From: Devosia sp. FKR38
Lineage (GTDB): Bacteria; Pseudomonadota; Alphaproteobacteria; Rhizobiales; Devosiaceae
NCBI RefSeq assembly: GCF_005222805.1
Contig: NZ_STGC01000005.1
Span: 310,001-374,000 of the forward strand
Direction of reading: 5' to 3'
Length of the DNA: 64,000 nt
The stretch's first letter is position 1. Each line of letters begins with the position of its first letter. This document shows positions 9,808 through 19,000 of this stretch, piece after piece. Under the pieces are notes generated by a model. The model was not told the DNA's origin. It searched no databases and was given only the letters and a program-made list of their open reading frames with translations. The position numbers and the translations under genes are program-made.

Positions 9808-9985
9808 CCCCTCTGTCCTGATCACCTGAGAGATTCCCGGCTGAGCGCCGGTTGCTCCTTCGGTGGGACCTGTCGATGTGACGGTCCGCTTTCCAGAGTT
9901 GCAGTGTCCTGCGGTCCTTTGGCCTGAGAGTTTCCGGGGCGGTTGCTCCTTCGGCGCTGGAGAAAAACCAGTCTCTCCCGCAGTG
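9808..9985 (-). promoter_or_regulatory. Tandem glycine riboswitch (two aptamers)
   Basis: Read on the minus strand, two glycine-aptamer cores follow each other. The upstream aptamer (about 9903-9985) has GGGAGAGAC, CGAAGGAGCAACC and AACTCTCAGG. The downstream aptamer (about 9808-9890) has ACCGAAGGAGCAACC, AATCTCTCAGG and GGACAGAGG. These conserved blocks define the gcvT-type riboswitch, which normally turns the operon on when glycine is abundant. The second aptamer ends about 60 bases before the gcvT start. I see no clear T-tract terminator in that interval, so control may act at ribosome-site access. Confidence 0.95.
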
Positions 9986-9990
9986 AGGGC

Positions 9991-10019
9991 ACCATGGTGG
10001 AGATTTCCGGGGCCGTCAA
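9991..10019 (-). promoter_or_regulatory. Likely promoter of the glycine cleavage operon
   Basis: On the minus strand TTGACG (10014-10019) is followed after exactly 17 bases by CATGGT (9991-9996). The -35 is good and the -10 weak. Initiation a few bases downstream, near 9984, would place the transcript start right at the first stem of the upstream glycine aptamer, which is why I favour this site. Confidence 0.55.
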
Positions 10020-10107
10020 TTGCGCTGCGCGCATGGGGCACAGGGAAAACCATGCGGCGCTCGGTCCAGACCCCGACAAGAGGGTAGGGCTGTCCGGTCC
10101 GGCACAA

Positions 10108-10140
10108 ACGAAAAGGGCGGGCATAAATGCCCGCCCTCAA
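10108..10140 (-). terminator. Terminator of the F0 ATP-synthase operon
   Basis: The inverted repeat AGGGCGGGCAT / ATGCCCGCCCT is followed on the minus strand by TTTTCGTTT. It lies just after the atpF stop codon and upstream of the gcv promoter, separating the two operons. Confidence 0.85.
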
Positions 10141-10162
10141 ATCTCAAATCGGCGCTTTGGCC

Positions 10163-10645
10163 TTAGTTCAGGCGATTGCCCACGTCAGCGATGGCCTTGT
10201 CGACCACCTGGCCGCCCTTGCGGTTCATTTCGTCGGTCAGCACCAGGCGAGCCGCCTCGATGGCGACATCAGCCGAGCGGGCGCGCACTTCGGCGATCGC
10301 CTGCGATTCGGCCTGGGCGATCTTGTCTTCCACAGCCTTGGTGCGGCGGGCGATCAGATCAGCCAGCGACACCTGGGCCTCGGCAGCGAGGCGGGTGGCC
10401 TCTTCCTGCGCGGCAGCAATGATGCCGGCGGCTTCGCCTTCGGCAGCAACGCGCTTCTGCTCATATTCGACCAAGAGGGCCGCGGCTTCTTCGCGCAGCG
10501 TCTTGGCGGCAGCCAGGTCGTCGGCGATCTTCTTGATCTGGCCGTCGAGCATCTTGCCGACAATACGCGGGATGCCGAAGTACAGCATCATGCCGCCAAA
10601 GATCACCAGGGCGAGCGTGGCGTAGAATGTGTTGTCCAATTCCAT
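10163..10645 (-). CDS. atpF: F0F1 ATP synthase subunit B
   Basis: Peripheral-stalk subunit of 160 residues linking F0 to F1. There is one N-terminal membrane helix (FYATLALVIFGGMMLYFG), then a long charged, Ala/Glu-rich helix suited to the b-b' coiled coil. It follows atpF' by five bases and is the last gene of the F0 operon. Alphaproteobacteria use a heterodimeric b/b' stalk, in agreement with the two related but distinct genes here. Confidence 0.95.
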   Translation of the reverse strand: MELDNTFYATLALVIFGGMMLYFGIPRIVGKMLDGQIKKIADDLAAAKTLREEAAALLVEYEQKRVAAEGEAAGIIAAAQEEATRLAAEAQVSLADLIARRTKAVEDKIAQAESQAIAEVRARSADVAIEAARLVLTDEMNRKGGQVVDKAIADVGNRLN

Positions 10646-10650
10646 CGGGC

Positions 10651-11277
10651 TTACTCCTTGGCCTTGGCGACGGCAGCGCGGACGCTGTCGGTCGAGACAT
10701 CGCCGACCAACTGGGTCACAACAGTCTGGGCTGTCTCGGTAGCGATCTCGTCCACATGGGTGAGCGCTTCGGTCTTGGTGGCCAGAATGCGGGCCTCGGC
10801 GGCGGTGACCTTGGCGGTCAGATCAGCCTCGACGGAGCTGCGCTTGCTGGCCAGGTCCGCCTGGATGGTCTCGCGGGTCTGGTTGGCAATGCCCTGGGCC
10901 TTGGCCTTGGCGGCGGCCAGGGCTGCCTCATAGGCTGCAATGGCTGCGTCGGTCTTCTGGCGAGCGGCATCAGCGGCAGCGAGATCTGCGTCGATGATGG
11001 CCTTGCGGTTTTCCAGAATGCCGCCGATGCGGGGCAGGGCGATCTTGCTCATCACCAGATAGAGGGCGCCAAAGGTAATGGCGAGCCACAGCAGCTGGGA
11101 TGGGAATGTTGCGGGGTCGAACGGCGGGAACACCCCGGACTCATGGCCACCGCCATGGGCTTCAGTGGTTGCATGGGTGTCCGCGGTCGGATCGGCATGG
11201 GTAGCGTCAACGGCGGGCGCCGCGTGGGTCGTGTCGGCCGGTGCAGCCGCTTCTTGGGCGTTGGCTTGCGTTACCAT
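10651..11277 (-). CDS. atpF': F0F1 ATP synthase subunit B' (second stalk subunit)
   Basis: Divergent b-type stalk subunit of 208 residues. A His/Ala/Thr-rich extension of about 50 residues precedes the membrane helix (LLWLAITFGALYLVMSKIALP); the Pro-rich PPFDPATFPSQ just before the helix is typical of b'. A long helical coiled-coil region follows. The low-complexity N-terminal extension is also known in other alphaproteobacterial b' subunits. It sits between atpE and atpF. Confidence 0.95.
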   Translation of the reverse strand: MVTQANAQEAAAPADTTHAAPAVDATHADPTADTHATTEAHGGGHESGVFPPFDPATFPSQLLWLAITFGALYLVMSKIALPRIGGILENRKAIIDADLAAADAARQKTDAAIAAYEAALAAAKAKAQGIANQTRETIQADLASKRSSVEADLTAKVTAAEARILATKTEALTHVDEIATETAQTVVTQLVGDVSTDSVRAAVAKAKE

Positions 11278-11377
11278 CAGGTGAGGTCCCGTTAAATCCT
11301 GTCAGCCGGCACACGCCGGATAAGAGCACGCAGCCGGAACAGGTCCGGCTGCGGAAGAGCGTGATCGCGCGTCAGTC

Positions 11378-11605
11378 TTAGGCGACGAACAGCAGGATCA
11401 GGGCAACCAGGAACGAGAAGATGCCCAGAGCTTCGGTCACGGCGAAGCCGAAGATCAGGTTCGAGAACTGGCTCGGCGCAGCCGACGGGTTGCGCAGGGC
11501 GCCCGACAGGAAGTTGCCGAAGATGTTGGCCACGCCAATGGCGGCACCGGCCATACCGAAACAAGCAATACCGGCACCGATGAACTTTGCGGCTTCAGCT
11601 TCCAT
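11378..11605 (-). CDS. atpE: F0F1 ATP synthase subunit C
   Basis: Proteolipid of 75 residues forming the rotor ring. Two membrane helices flank the polar loop with the invariant Arg-Asn-Pro (residues 38-40). The ion-binding carboxylate is Glu58 in [12 protein letters not shown] do not see the set of polar residues used for sodium coordination, so proton coupling is expected. A gap of about 100 bases separates it from atpF', longer than elsewhere in the operon. Confidence 0.97.
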   Translation of the reverse strand: MEAEAAKFIGAGIACFGMAGAAIGVANIFGNFLSGALRNPSAAPSQFSNLIFGFAVTEALGIFSFLVALILLFVA

Positions 11606-11670
11606 TTTTTAGTCCTTTCAAGCGACTTTTAAGCGGGGGTTCTGGCGGAACAGCCCGCCGTGACGGGTGG

Positions 11671-12447
11671 TTAGTGAGACGGGTGGATCGCGTCGTTGAG
11701 ATACATGCAGGTCAGGACTGCGAAGACATAGGCCTGAACCGCACCGACGAGAAATTCGAGGCCAGTAAGAGCAATGGCCATGATCAGCGGCAGCGCCGAA
11801 CCAAGAATGCCGAGGAAACCCAGGCTGCTCATGGTGACGATGAAGCCGGTGAAGACTTTGAGCGTGATGTGACCGGCCAGGATATTGCCGAACAGACGCA
11901 CGGAAAGCGAGATCGGGCGGCTCATGAAGGAGATGAACTCGATCGGCGCCACGATGGGAAGGATATAGCCGGGCACGCCGGCGGGCACGAACAGCTTGAG
12001 GAACTTCGGGCCGTTCTTGGCGAAGCCGTAGATCACCACGGTCAGGAACACCAGCATCGAGAGGGCAAAGGTGATGATGATGTGGCTGGTGACGGTGAAG
12101 AAATAGGGCACCATGCCGAGCATGTTGGCCACGAAGATGAAGGTGAACAGGCTGAAGACGAGCGGGAAGAACTTCATGCCGGCCGTACCGGCGGCACTTC
12201 GCACCATATTGGCCACGAACTCATAGACCAGTTCGCTCAGCAGCTGCGCCCGGTTCGGGATCAGGCTCTTGGAGCCCGTCGAAAGCACCAGATACAGCGA
12301 GATGATTGCCACGGTGGCAACCATGAACAGGGCTGAATTGGTGAAGGCAAAATGCAGGCCCGAGCCTTCGGTGCCGTCGCCGCCCACGGTGAACAGCGAG
12401 AAAATGTCCTGAATGACAAATTGGTGGATCGGATCAGTACCGGCCAA
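11671..12447 (-). CDS. atpB: F0F1 ATP synthase subunit A
   Basis: Membrane stator subunit of 258 residues that carries the proton half-channels. The essential arginine is Arg184 in [10 protein letters not shown], and several long hydrophobic helices are visible. The start appears to be TTG (12445-12447), supported by AGAGGG seven bases upstream on the minus strand and by the family-typical N-terminus [10 protein letters not shown]; no upstream ATG is in frame at a sensible distance. It lies 21 bases after atpI. Confidence 0.95.
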   Translation of the reverse strand: MAGTDPIHQFVIQDIFSLFTVGGDGTEGSGLHFAFTNSALFMVATVAIISLYLVLSTGSKSLIPNRAQLLSELVYEFVANMVRSAAGTAGMKFFPLVFSLFTFIFVANMLGMVPYFFTVTSHIIITFALSMLVFLTVVIYGFAKNGPKFLKLFVPAGVPGYILPIVAPIEFISFMSRPISLSVRLFGNILAGHITLKVFTGFIVTMSSLGFLGILGSALPLIMAIALTGLEFLVGAVQAYVFAVLTCMYLNDAIHPSH

Positions 12448-12468
12448 GATTGAACCCTCTAAGCGTCA

Positions 12469-12858
12469 TCATTTGTCATCTTCGTCTTCCTCATCCGGTC
12501 CCATGTCGGACCCCGGCGGGGGAGGCGATGCGGCATTCATTTGCGCCACCACGCGGGTGACATTGAGTATTCCAGCGGCAAAGCCCACCACCAACATGAT
12601 GAGCAAGAACCATGGGCTGGTCCCCAGGCCAAGATCGATGAGATAGCCGAAACCGGCACCCACCAGGATTGCGGCGATGAACTCGGTACCGATGCGCATA
12701 CCGCGCGCCATACCGCTCATCTCCGGGGACGCGTCTCTCGAGGCTCTGTTGTCCTCGATCGCCCGGTCCCGCTTGGCAGAAGCAATACGCGATGCGAGAT
12801 CGCGCGTCACCCCTTTGGCGCTGTCCGGCAGACCTTTGGTCTCTTGCGGGTCACTCAT
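12469..12858 (-). CDS. atpI: AtpI/AtpZ family ATP synthase-associated protein
   Basis: Small membrane protein of 129 residues that assists assembly of the c-ring or ion supply in related systems. The N-terminal half is charged and cytoplasmic; two hydrophobic helices follow (EFIAAILVGAGFGYLIDLGLG and an FLLIMLVVGFAAGIL stretch), and the C-terminus is acidic. It is the first gene of the F0 operon, as in other alphaproteobacteria. The F1 genes are not in the window and are expected elsewhere. Confidence 0.92.
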   Translation of the reverse strand: MSDPQETKGLPDSAKGVTRDLASRIASAKRDRAIEDNRASRDASPEMSGMARGMRIGTEFIAAILVGAGFGYLIDLGLGTSPWFLLIMLVVGFAAGILNVTRVVAQMNAASPPPPGSDMGPDEEDEDDK

Positions 12859-12921
12859 CCGCGCGCTCCCCTCGGCCGGCCATTTTCCCGAAGTTTCGGG
12901 ACGCCCTTTTAAGTCGCGCGC

Positions 12922-12950
12922 AACATAGTGGTGGCCCCTGAGAGTGTCAA
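12922..12950 (-). promoter_or_regulatory. Sigma70-like promoter of the atpI-B-E-F'-F operon
   Basis: On the minus strand a perfect TTGACA (12945-12950) is separated by 17 bases from TATGTT (12922-12927), about 60 bases upstream of atpI. Both boxes and the spacing fit a strong housekeeping promoter. Confidence 0.75.
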
Positions 12951-13420
12951 GACAACCTTAAACCGCGTAAGGCATTGTTTTATAATGCGAAATCCCCTTG
13001 TCGCAGGGGTGCGGCATGCTGTCCACGCGCAATGGTGGCAAAGTTGGGGCACCCCGGTGGGGATTCTCGGCTCCATCGGGCCATGCCAAGGCGCCACACG
13101 GCGGCAATTGGGTGGACAGTTGTTGACGAATTCGGAGACGGCAATCGCCCCTGGCCGGGGTATCGAGTGAGACGAAAGCCGCCTGGGGGCGTCGGTTTCT
13201 CGTACCCGTCAAGCGGCGGAGGCTTTTCGCCCATGCGGGGTGATGGAGGCGGGTGCCCTTGAACGAAGACGCCCGCAGCCCTGGAATAGGGGCCGCGGGC
13301 GGTCAATGGTGGTCGGCCGTGCACTTGTAGCCGTCTCTTGCACCGCGCCCGATCCGGCCGTGATGGTGCGGTCCGGCTTTCGCCCTCAGGACACCACCTG
13401 CCCTGCGGGCGATGCCGGTC
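12951..13420. other. Gene-free interval between the atp promoter and the chemoreceptor gene
   Basis: No convincing protein-coding gene. A plus-strand TATAAT (12981-12986) with TTAAAC 17 bases upstream (12958-12963) could start a transcript reading rightward into a GC-rich stretch with several local hairpins, for example CCCC...GGGG just after 12993. A GC-rich hairpin near 13270-13300 could end the chemoreceptor message arriving on the minus strand. I do not recognise 6S, tmRNA, SRP or RNase P RNA here. Confidence 0.35.
13268..13300 (-). terminator. GC-rich hairpin, possible terminator of the chemoreceptor gene
   Basis: Arms GCCCGC-AGCCC and GGGGC-CGCGGGC can pair across a short loop, about 120 bases beyond the chemoreceptor stop. 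There is only a weak T-rich stretch after it on the minus strand, so intrinsic termination is uncertain. Confidence 0.3.
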
Positions 13421-15814
13421 CTAGAACTCGTTCCAGTCGGTGGCGACGGCTGCGTTGCCGTGGCTGATATAGCTCTTTGCGGCCTGCTTGACCCGCTCCT
13501 GCTGGCCCCGGACAGTGTTGGATGCGGCAGGCGCGGCAGACTGCCGGGACGTCGGCCGACTGTCGTCGAGAATGAAGATGTCGACGATCCGGTCGAGCTC
13601 GGATGCCTGGCCTTCGGTCTGCTCAATGGCCGCGTTGGTTTGTTCCACCAGAGCGGCATTGTGCTGGGTCATCTCGTCCATCTGGCGAACCGCAATATTG
13701 ACCTCGTTAATCGAAGAGGCCTGTTCCTTGCTGTCCCGGGCAATGCCCGCCATCACCAGGCTGTTCTCGCGAATGCCCTCAAGGATCGCTTCGAGCTTGG
13801 CTGCGGCATCGGCCACCAGCTTGGATCCGCCCGCCACTTCGCTGGCGCTCTGCTCGATCAGAACCTTGACGTCCGAAGAGGCGCTGGCGGCGGACTGCGC
13901 CAGGCGGCGCACTTCCACGGCCACCACGGCAAAGCCTTTGCCAGCGTCGCCGGCACGCGCGGCTTCCACCGAAGCGTTCAGGGCCAGCAGATTGGTCTGG
14001 AAGGCAATGTCGTCAATCAGCCCGATGATATTGGAGATCTTGGCGGAGGAGCTGGTGATCTTCTCCATCGCGCCGGTGGCCTGTCGCATGACGCTGCCAC
14101 CCTCTTCGGCGGTGCGGGACACCGACTGCGATTTCAGGTTGGCCTCTTCGGCCTTCTTGGCATTGGCCAGAACGGTGCCCGCCAGCTGCTCCATTGTGGC
14201 CGAGGTTTCCTCGATGGTTGCCGCCTGCTTGGTGGTGCGTTCGGACAGGTCGTTGGCACCGGCCAGGATTTCGCCCGTCGCCGAACGCACGCCGCGTGAG
14301 GTCTGGCGCAACTGGCCGACAATATCGGTCAGCTTCTCGGCCACCGCATTGGTATCGTCCTTGAGCTTGGCAAAGGCACCATGATAGTCGCCATTGACCC
14401 TCCGGGTCAGATTGGTCTCGGCCAGCGATGCCAGAACATCGCCCGTTTCCGCCAGGCCGCGATCCACGGTCTGCACCAGAGCGTTGACCGAACTTGCCAG
14501 TGCATTGAGCTCGGTATCGGGGAACTCGGTATCGACGCGCTTGGAGAAATCGCCGGCAATGGCGGAATCCACCACATTGCCAAAGGCCTGCTGCAGCTGG
14601 CCCATCATCTTGCGGCGGGCGTCCTCGTCAGCGACGATGCGCACGGCCTCGGCCTGGCTCATATCCTGCACCTTGATGGCATTGGCGCGGAACACTTCCA
14701 CGGTGCGTGCCATGGCCCCCATTTCGTCACGACGTTCGGTATCGCCAACAGTGACCGCAAGATTACCCTTGGACAGCTCGTCCATGGTCCGAGACAGACG
14801 GGCGATCGGCTTTCCGACAATGCCGCGCGACACCAGCAAAATGACGGTCAGGCTGACCAGCAGAATCGCCAGCCCGCCAATGATGGCCGACTGAACCTGC
14901 TGCAGCACCGGGCCCTGGAAGACTGCGGCGGGAATGTCGAGAACAGCCGCCCAGGTCTTGTTCATGCCCGGGGCCGTGAACGGATAGACCAGACGAACCG
15001 TACCATCCGGCATGTCGCGAATGACCCGCATCTGACCATCGGCCAGCGCCTGCGTCACAAGGTCGGTGCCGGAGTCGGCATAGGGGGTGATCAGCTTGGT
15101 GCTGTCGGGATTGGCCAGCCAGTCGCCATTGCTGGCAACCAGCATCACCTGGCCAGTGCCAAACGGATGAATCTCAGCAAGCAGGGCAGTCAGATCGGTC
15201 AGCTTGATATCGACACCGGCGATGCCAACGATCTGCTGGTTCACCGTGACCGGAACCGACACCGATGTCAGCAGCTCGCCTTCGGTCGACAAATAGGGCG
15301 ATGTGATGATGGACTGCTTGGCTTCCAATGGCGCTCGATAATATTCGGAGTCAGGTTTGATGGTCCAGGTGGAGAAGCCCATCTCGCCGGTGGCGCTTTT
15401 GGTCCAGTAGGCGGTGAACACGCCCTCGGCATTGGCGCCTTCCGTTCCGGTGAGCAATTTTGGTGCCGCCGGATCGGGCAGTTCCATCATCCAGGACCCA
15501 AACACAAAGTCATAGGCCGGTGCGACCGGCTCGAGCAGGGCGATGACGTCGCTGCGCGTCTTGGCGCCCTTTTCCATATAGCCGCCAATACTGGCCGACA
15601 GGGTGGCGCCGGCCGACGTTGCCATCGATAGCTTGGCAGACACCTGACTGGCCACGCCGGAGGCTGTTTCTGTGGCCAATGTCATCACCTGGTCCTCTGT
15701 GCTGGTCTTGGCGGACCAAACATTGAGCGCCGTATAGGCAATGAGAATCGCCGCTATGGAGATGCCAGAGACAAGTACAAGTTTGCCCGAGATTGTGCTG
15801 GACAGGCGGGACAT
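13421..15814 (-). CDS. Methyl-accepting chemotaxis protein with Cache sensor
   Basis: Transmembrane chemoreceptor of about 797 residues. A first membrane helix (VLVSGISIAAILIAYTALNV), a periplasmic dCache-type domain (about 35-290), a second helix near 325-345, a HAMP domain, a linker with a second HAMP-like segment and the cytoplasmic signalling hairpin (about 560-760, with DIAFQTNLLALNASVEAARAG) follow in order. The last five residues, DWNEF, match the CheR/CheB tether consensus (x-aromatic-x-x-aromatic). ATG 15814 is preferred to the longer open frame up to 15892. No other chemotaxis genes lie nearby, so it is an orphan receptor gene; its ligand is unknown. Confidence 0.93.
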   Translation of the reverse strand: MSRLSSTISGKLVLVSGISIAAILIAYTALNVWSAKTSTEDQVMTLATETASGVASQVSAKLSMATSAGATLSASIGGYMEKGAKTRSDVIALLEPVAPAYDFVFGSWMMELPDPAAPKLLTGTEGANAEGVFTAYWTKSATGEMGFSTWTIKPDSEYYRAPLEAKQSIITSPYLSTEGELLTSVSVPVTVNQQIVGIAGVDIKLTDLTALLAEIHPFGTGQVMLVASNGDWLANPDSTKLITPYADSGTDLVTQALADGQMRVIRDMPDGTVRLVYPFTAPGMNKTWAAVLDIPAAVFQGPVLQQVQSAIIGGLAILLVSLTVILLVSRGIVGKPIARLSRTMDELSKGNLAVTVGDTERRDEMGAMARTVEVFRANAIKVQDMSQAEAVRIVADEDARRKMMGQLQQAFGNVVDSAIAGDFSKRVDTEFPDTELNALASSVNALVQTVDRGLAETGDVLASLAETNLTRRVNGDYHGAFAKLKDDTNAVAEKLTDIVGQLRQTSRGVRSATGEILAGANDLSERTTKQAATIEETSATMEQLAGTVLANAKKAEEANLKSQSVSRTAEEGGSVMRQATGAMEKITSSSAKISNIIGLIDDIAFQTNLLALNASVEAARAGDAGKGFAVVAVEVRRLAQSAASASSDVKVLIEQSASEVAGGSKLVADAAAKLEAILEGIRENSLVMAGIARDSKEQASSINEVNIAVRQMDEMTQHNAALVEQTNAAIEQTEGQASELDRIVDIFILDDSRPTSRQSAAPAASNTVRGQQERVKQAAKSYISHGNAAVATDWNEF

Positions 15815-16011
15815 CAAGATCACCCATTGAGAGGAATTCGAACGCCACAAAACTCTCGGTGATTTTGTAGAACAACAGGTTAACTCCCACATGGACTAAA
15901 CCTCTGGCCCGTCTGATTTCCGCTTGCAGCCCGTGTCAGGAGTCAGCGGGCAGGATCGGTAGCTTTGCTGCAGAGCCGGGTTGGGGCGCGCTGGCGTCGG
16001 CCTCCGCCGGA

Positions 16012-19000
16012 TCACCCCACCTCTAGGAACGTCTCCGCGGTCGTCAGATCCACCGACACCAACTGGCTGACGCCGCGTTCGGCCATGGTGACGCCGAAGA
16101 GGCGGTCGACGCGGCTCATGGTGATGGGATTGTGGGTGATGACCATGAAGCGCGTGTTGGTACGCTGGCGCATGGAATCGAGCAGGTTGCAGAAGCGCTC
16201 GACATTGGCGTCGTCGAGCGGGGCATCAACTTCGTCGAGCACGCAGATCGGCGCCGGATTGGTCAGGAAGACGGCAAAGATCAGGCTCATGGCGGTCAGC
16301 GCCTGCTCGCCGCCCGAGAGCAGCGTCATGGTCTGCGGCTTCTTGCCAGGCGGGCGGGCGATGATTTCCAGGCCTGCTTCGAGCGGATCATCGCTTTCGA
16401 CAAAGCTGAGCTCGGCCGTGCCGCCGCCGAAGAGCGTCGTAAACAGCTCCTGGAAATAGGCATTGACCCGCACGAAGGCTTCGTTGAGCCGGGCGCGGCC
16501 CTCGCGGTTGAGCGAGGAAATGCCGGTGCGCAGCTTGGCGATGGCTTCTATGAGGTCATTCTTGTCCTTGACCATCAGATCGAGGCGGGCCTGCACCTCT
16601 TCGGCTTCCTTTTCGGCCGACAGATTAACCCCGCCCAGCCGCTCGCGCTCGGCCTTGAGCCGGTCGAGCCGCTGTTCGGTGGCAGCTTCCGCGGGCAGGG
16701 GATCGCTGGGGCGGATGCCCGAGGCTTCCAGCGTCTTGCTGGCGGGGATCTGCAGGCTTTCTTCGATGCTCCGCTCGATCTGCTGGCGCTGGGCGATATA
16801 GCCCTTGAGGCGCTCCTCGATGCGGGTGAGCTCGATGCGCGCATTGGCCAGGACCTCGCTGGCGGCGCGCAGGGCGCGGTCGGCCTCGCGATGGCCGGTC
16901 TGGGCGCTGGCGAGGGCGTCGCCGGCGGCCTGATGTTCGGCGCTGGCGGTCTCGATCTGGTCGTCGAGCTGGGCGCGGCGGCTGTCAAAGCCATCGGGCG
17001 CGGCGAGCAGGGCATCGCGCTGCGCGGCGACTTCGGCACTACGCTGGTCGAGCGTGGCCAATTGCGCCTGGGCGCTGTCGCGGCGGCGCTGCCAGCTCTG
17101 GCTGTCGCGCTCAAGCTGGGCGACGCGGCTGGCGCGCATGGTGGCGGCGCTCTCAAAACTGCCCAGGCGCAGCCGGGCCTGGTCAGACCGGTCGCGCATG
17201 GCGGTCAGCCGGGCCTGGGCGGCATTGGCGTGGTGCGCCGCTTCGTCCTCGGTGCCGGCGCCGGCCAGCGCCTTTTCGGCTTCGGCGCGGGCGGCTTCGG
17301 CTTCATTGCGGCTGGCCTCAAGCCGCAATTGGGCCTCGGCCAGGGTGGACTGGCGCGTGGTGAGATCGCCCATGGCGCGCTGGGCGGTATCGACTTCGGC
17401 CTGCGCCGCGCCAATGGCATGCTGGGCGGAGCGCCAGGCCTCGCGGCGGGCGCGCTCATCCTGGCGCGCGGTTTCGAGCGCTGCGGCGAGGGCATCGACC
17501 TGCCGCTTCCAGCCATTGCGCTCGCCACGGGTGCGGGCGATGTCTTCGTCCAGCTCGGCCAGGCGATTGCGCTGCGCCAGGCGTTGCGCGGCGGCGCTGG
17601 GCGCATCGGCGGCGGCGACAAAACCATCCCAGCGCCACAACGCGCCCTCAAGGGTGACGAGGCGCTGCCCCGGCTTGAGGGCGTGCATGAGGCTCGGGCC
17701 ATCGACGCCACTGATCAGCCCGATCTGGTCGAGCCGGCGCTTGAGCAGGGCGCTGCCGGTGACATAACGGCTGAGCGGTTCAGCGGCCTGAGGCAGGGCG
17801 GCGTCGTCGGTATGATCGACCGGCACCGACCAGTGCATGGGCGCACCGGCGTCGGAACTGGCATCCAGATCATCGCCCAGCGCGGCGCCCAGGGCCGTTT
17901 CATAGCCGGGGGTGACTTTCAGCTCGTCGACAATGGCCGGCCACAGGCTGGCGCCGACATTGAGCATCTTGCCCAGCGTTGCGGCTTCCGCTTCGAGCCG
18001 GTTGAGCGCGGCGTCGATGTCGGCCAGCTTTGGCCGCGCGTCATCGAGCGCGTCCTGGGCCTGGGTGGAGGCGGCTTCGGCCTCGGTGGCCAGCGCCTCG
18101 GCCGCATAGGCCTGTTCCTGGGCTTCTGCGAGGGCCGTCCGCTTCTGGCTCAGCGTGTCATCGGCATCAAGCTGCGCCGCGACGGCTTGCGCCTCGGCTT
18201 GAACGTCGGCGAGTTCGCGCGCCAGCCGGGCCACGCGCCCCTCGGCATCGACGAGGCTGCGCTGCGCCTGGCCACGGCGGGCCCGCAATTGTGCCAGGGC
18301 ATCGGCGGCAGCGCGCGCCTCGGCCTCGGCGTCATCGACGGCCTCGCGGGCGATGTCGGCGACGTCGCGGGCTTCGTCAAAATCGGCCTGGGCGGATGCG
18401 ATCTCGTCCTGCAATTGGGCGAGTTCAGCGGCGTTCTGCGCCAGCGTCAGCTCGCTTTCGGCCACCAGATCGCGCTCGCGCGTGCCATCGGCGGCGAGCT
18501 GACGGATGCGGTCGTCCAGCTCGGCCTTGCGCTGGCCGATGCGCCGCGTCTCCTCGGCCAGCTGTTCGGAGAGGATGGTGTAGCGCTGCAATACGGCGCC
18601 GGTGACCGCCTCGCGATCGCGCAAGGGTTGCAAGGCGGCATCGGCGGCTTTCAGCGCCTTTTGCGCGGCCAGCTCATGATGGGTGGCATCGGCCAGCGCG
18701 CGGATCAGCACGGCCTGCTGCGCCTCGGCTTCCCTTTCGGCAAAGCGCGCCGCGACCCAGCGGATGTGGAACAGCGTGGCCTCGGCGCGGCGAATGTCGC
18801 CGCTCAGCGCGCGATAGCGCGTGGCCAGGCGGGCCTGGCGTTTGAGGGTTTCGAGCTGGCTATCGACCTGGGCGATGATGTCATCGACGCGTTCAAGATT
18901 GCCCTCGGCGGCGCGCAGGCGCAGCTCGGCCTCATGGCGGCGCGAGTGCAGCCCCGAAATGCCGGCGGCTTCTTCGAGCAGGGCCCGGCGCGCGGTGGGC

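Noticed and set aside
12951..13300. 6S, tmRNA, SRP or RNase P RNA in the large intergenic region
   Set aside because: None of the conserved core strings of these RNAs could be found on either strand.
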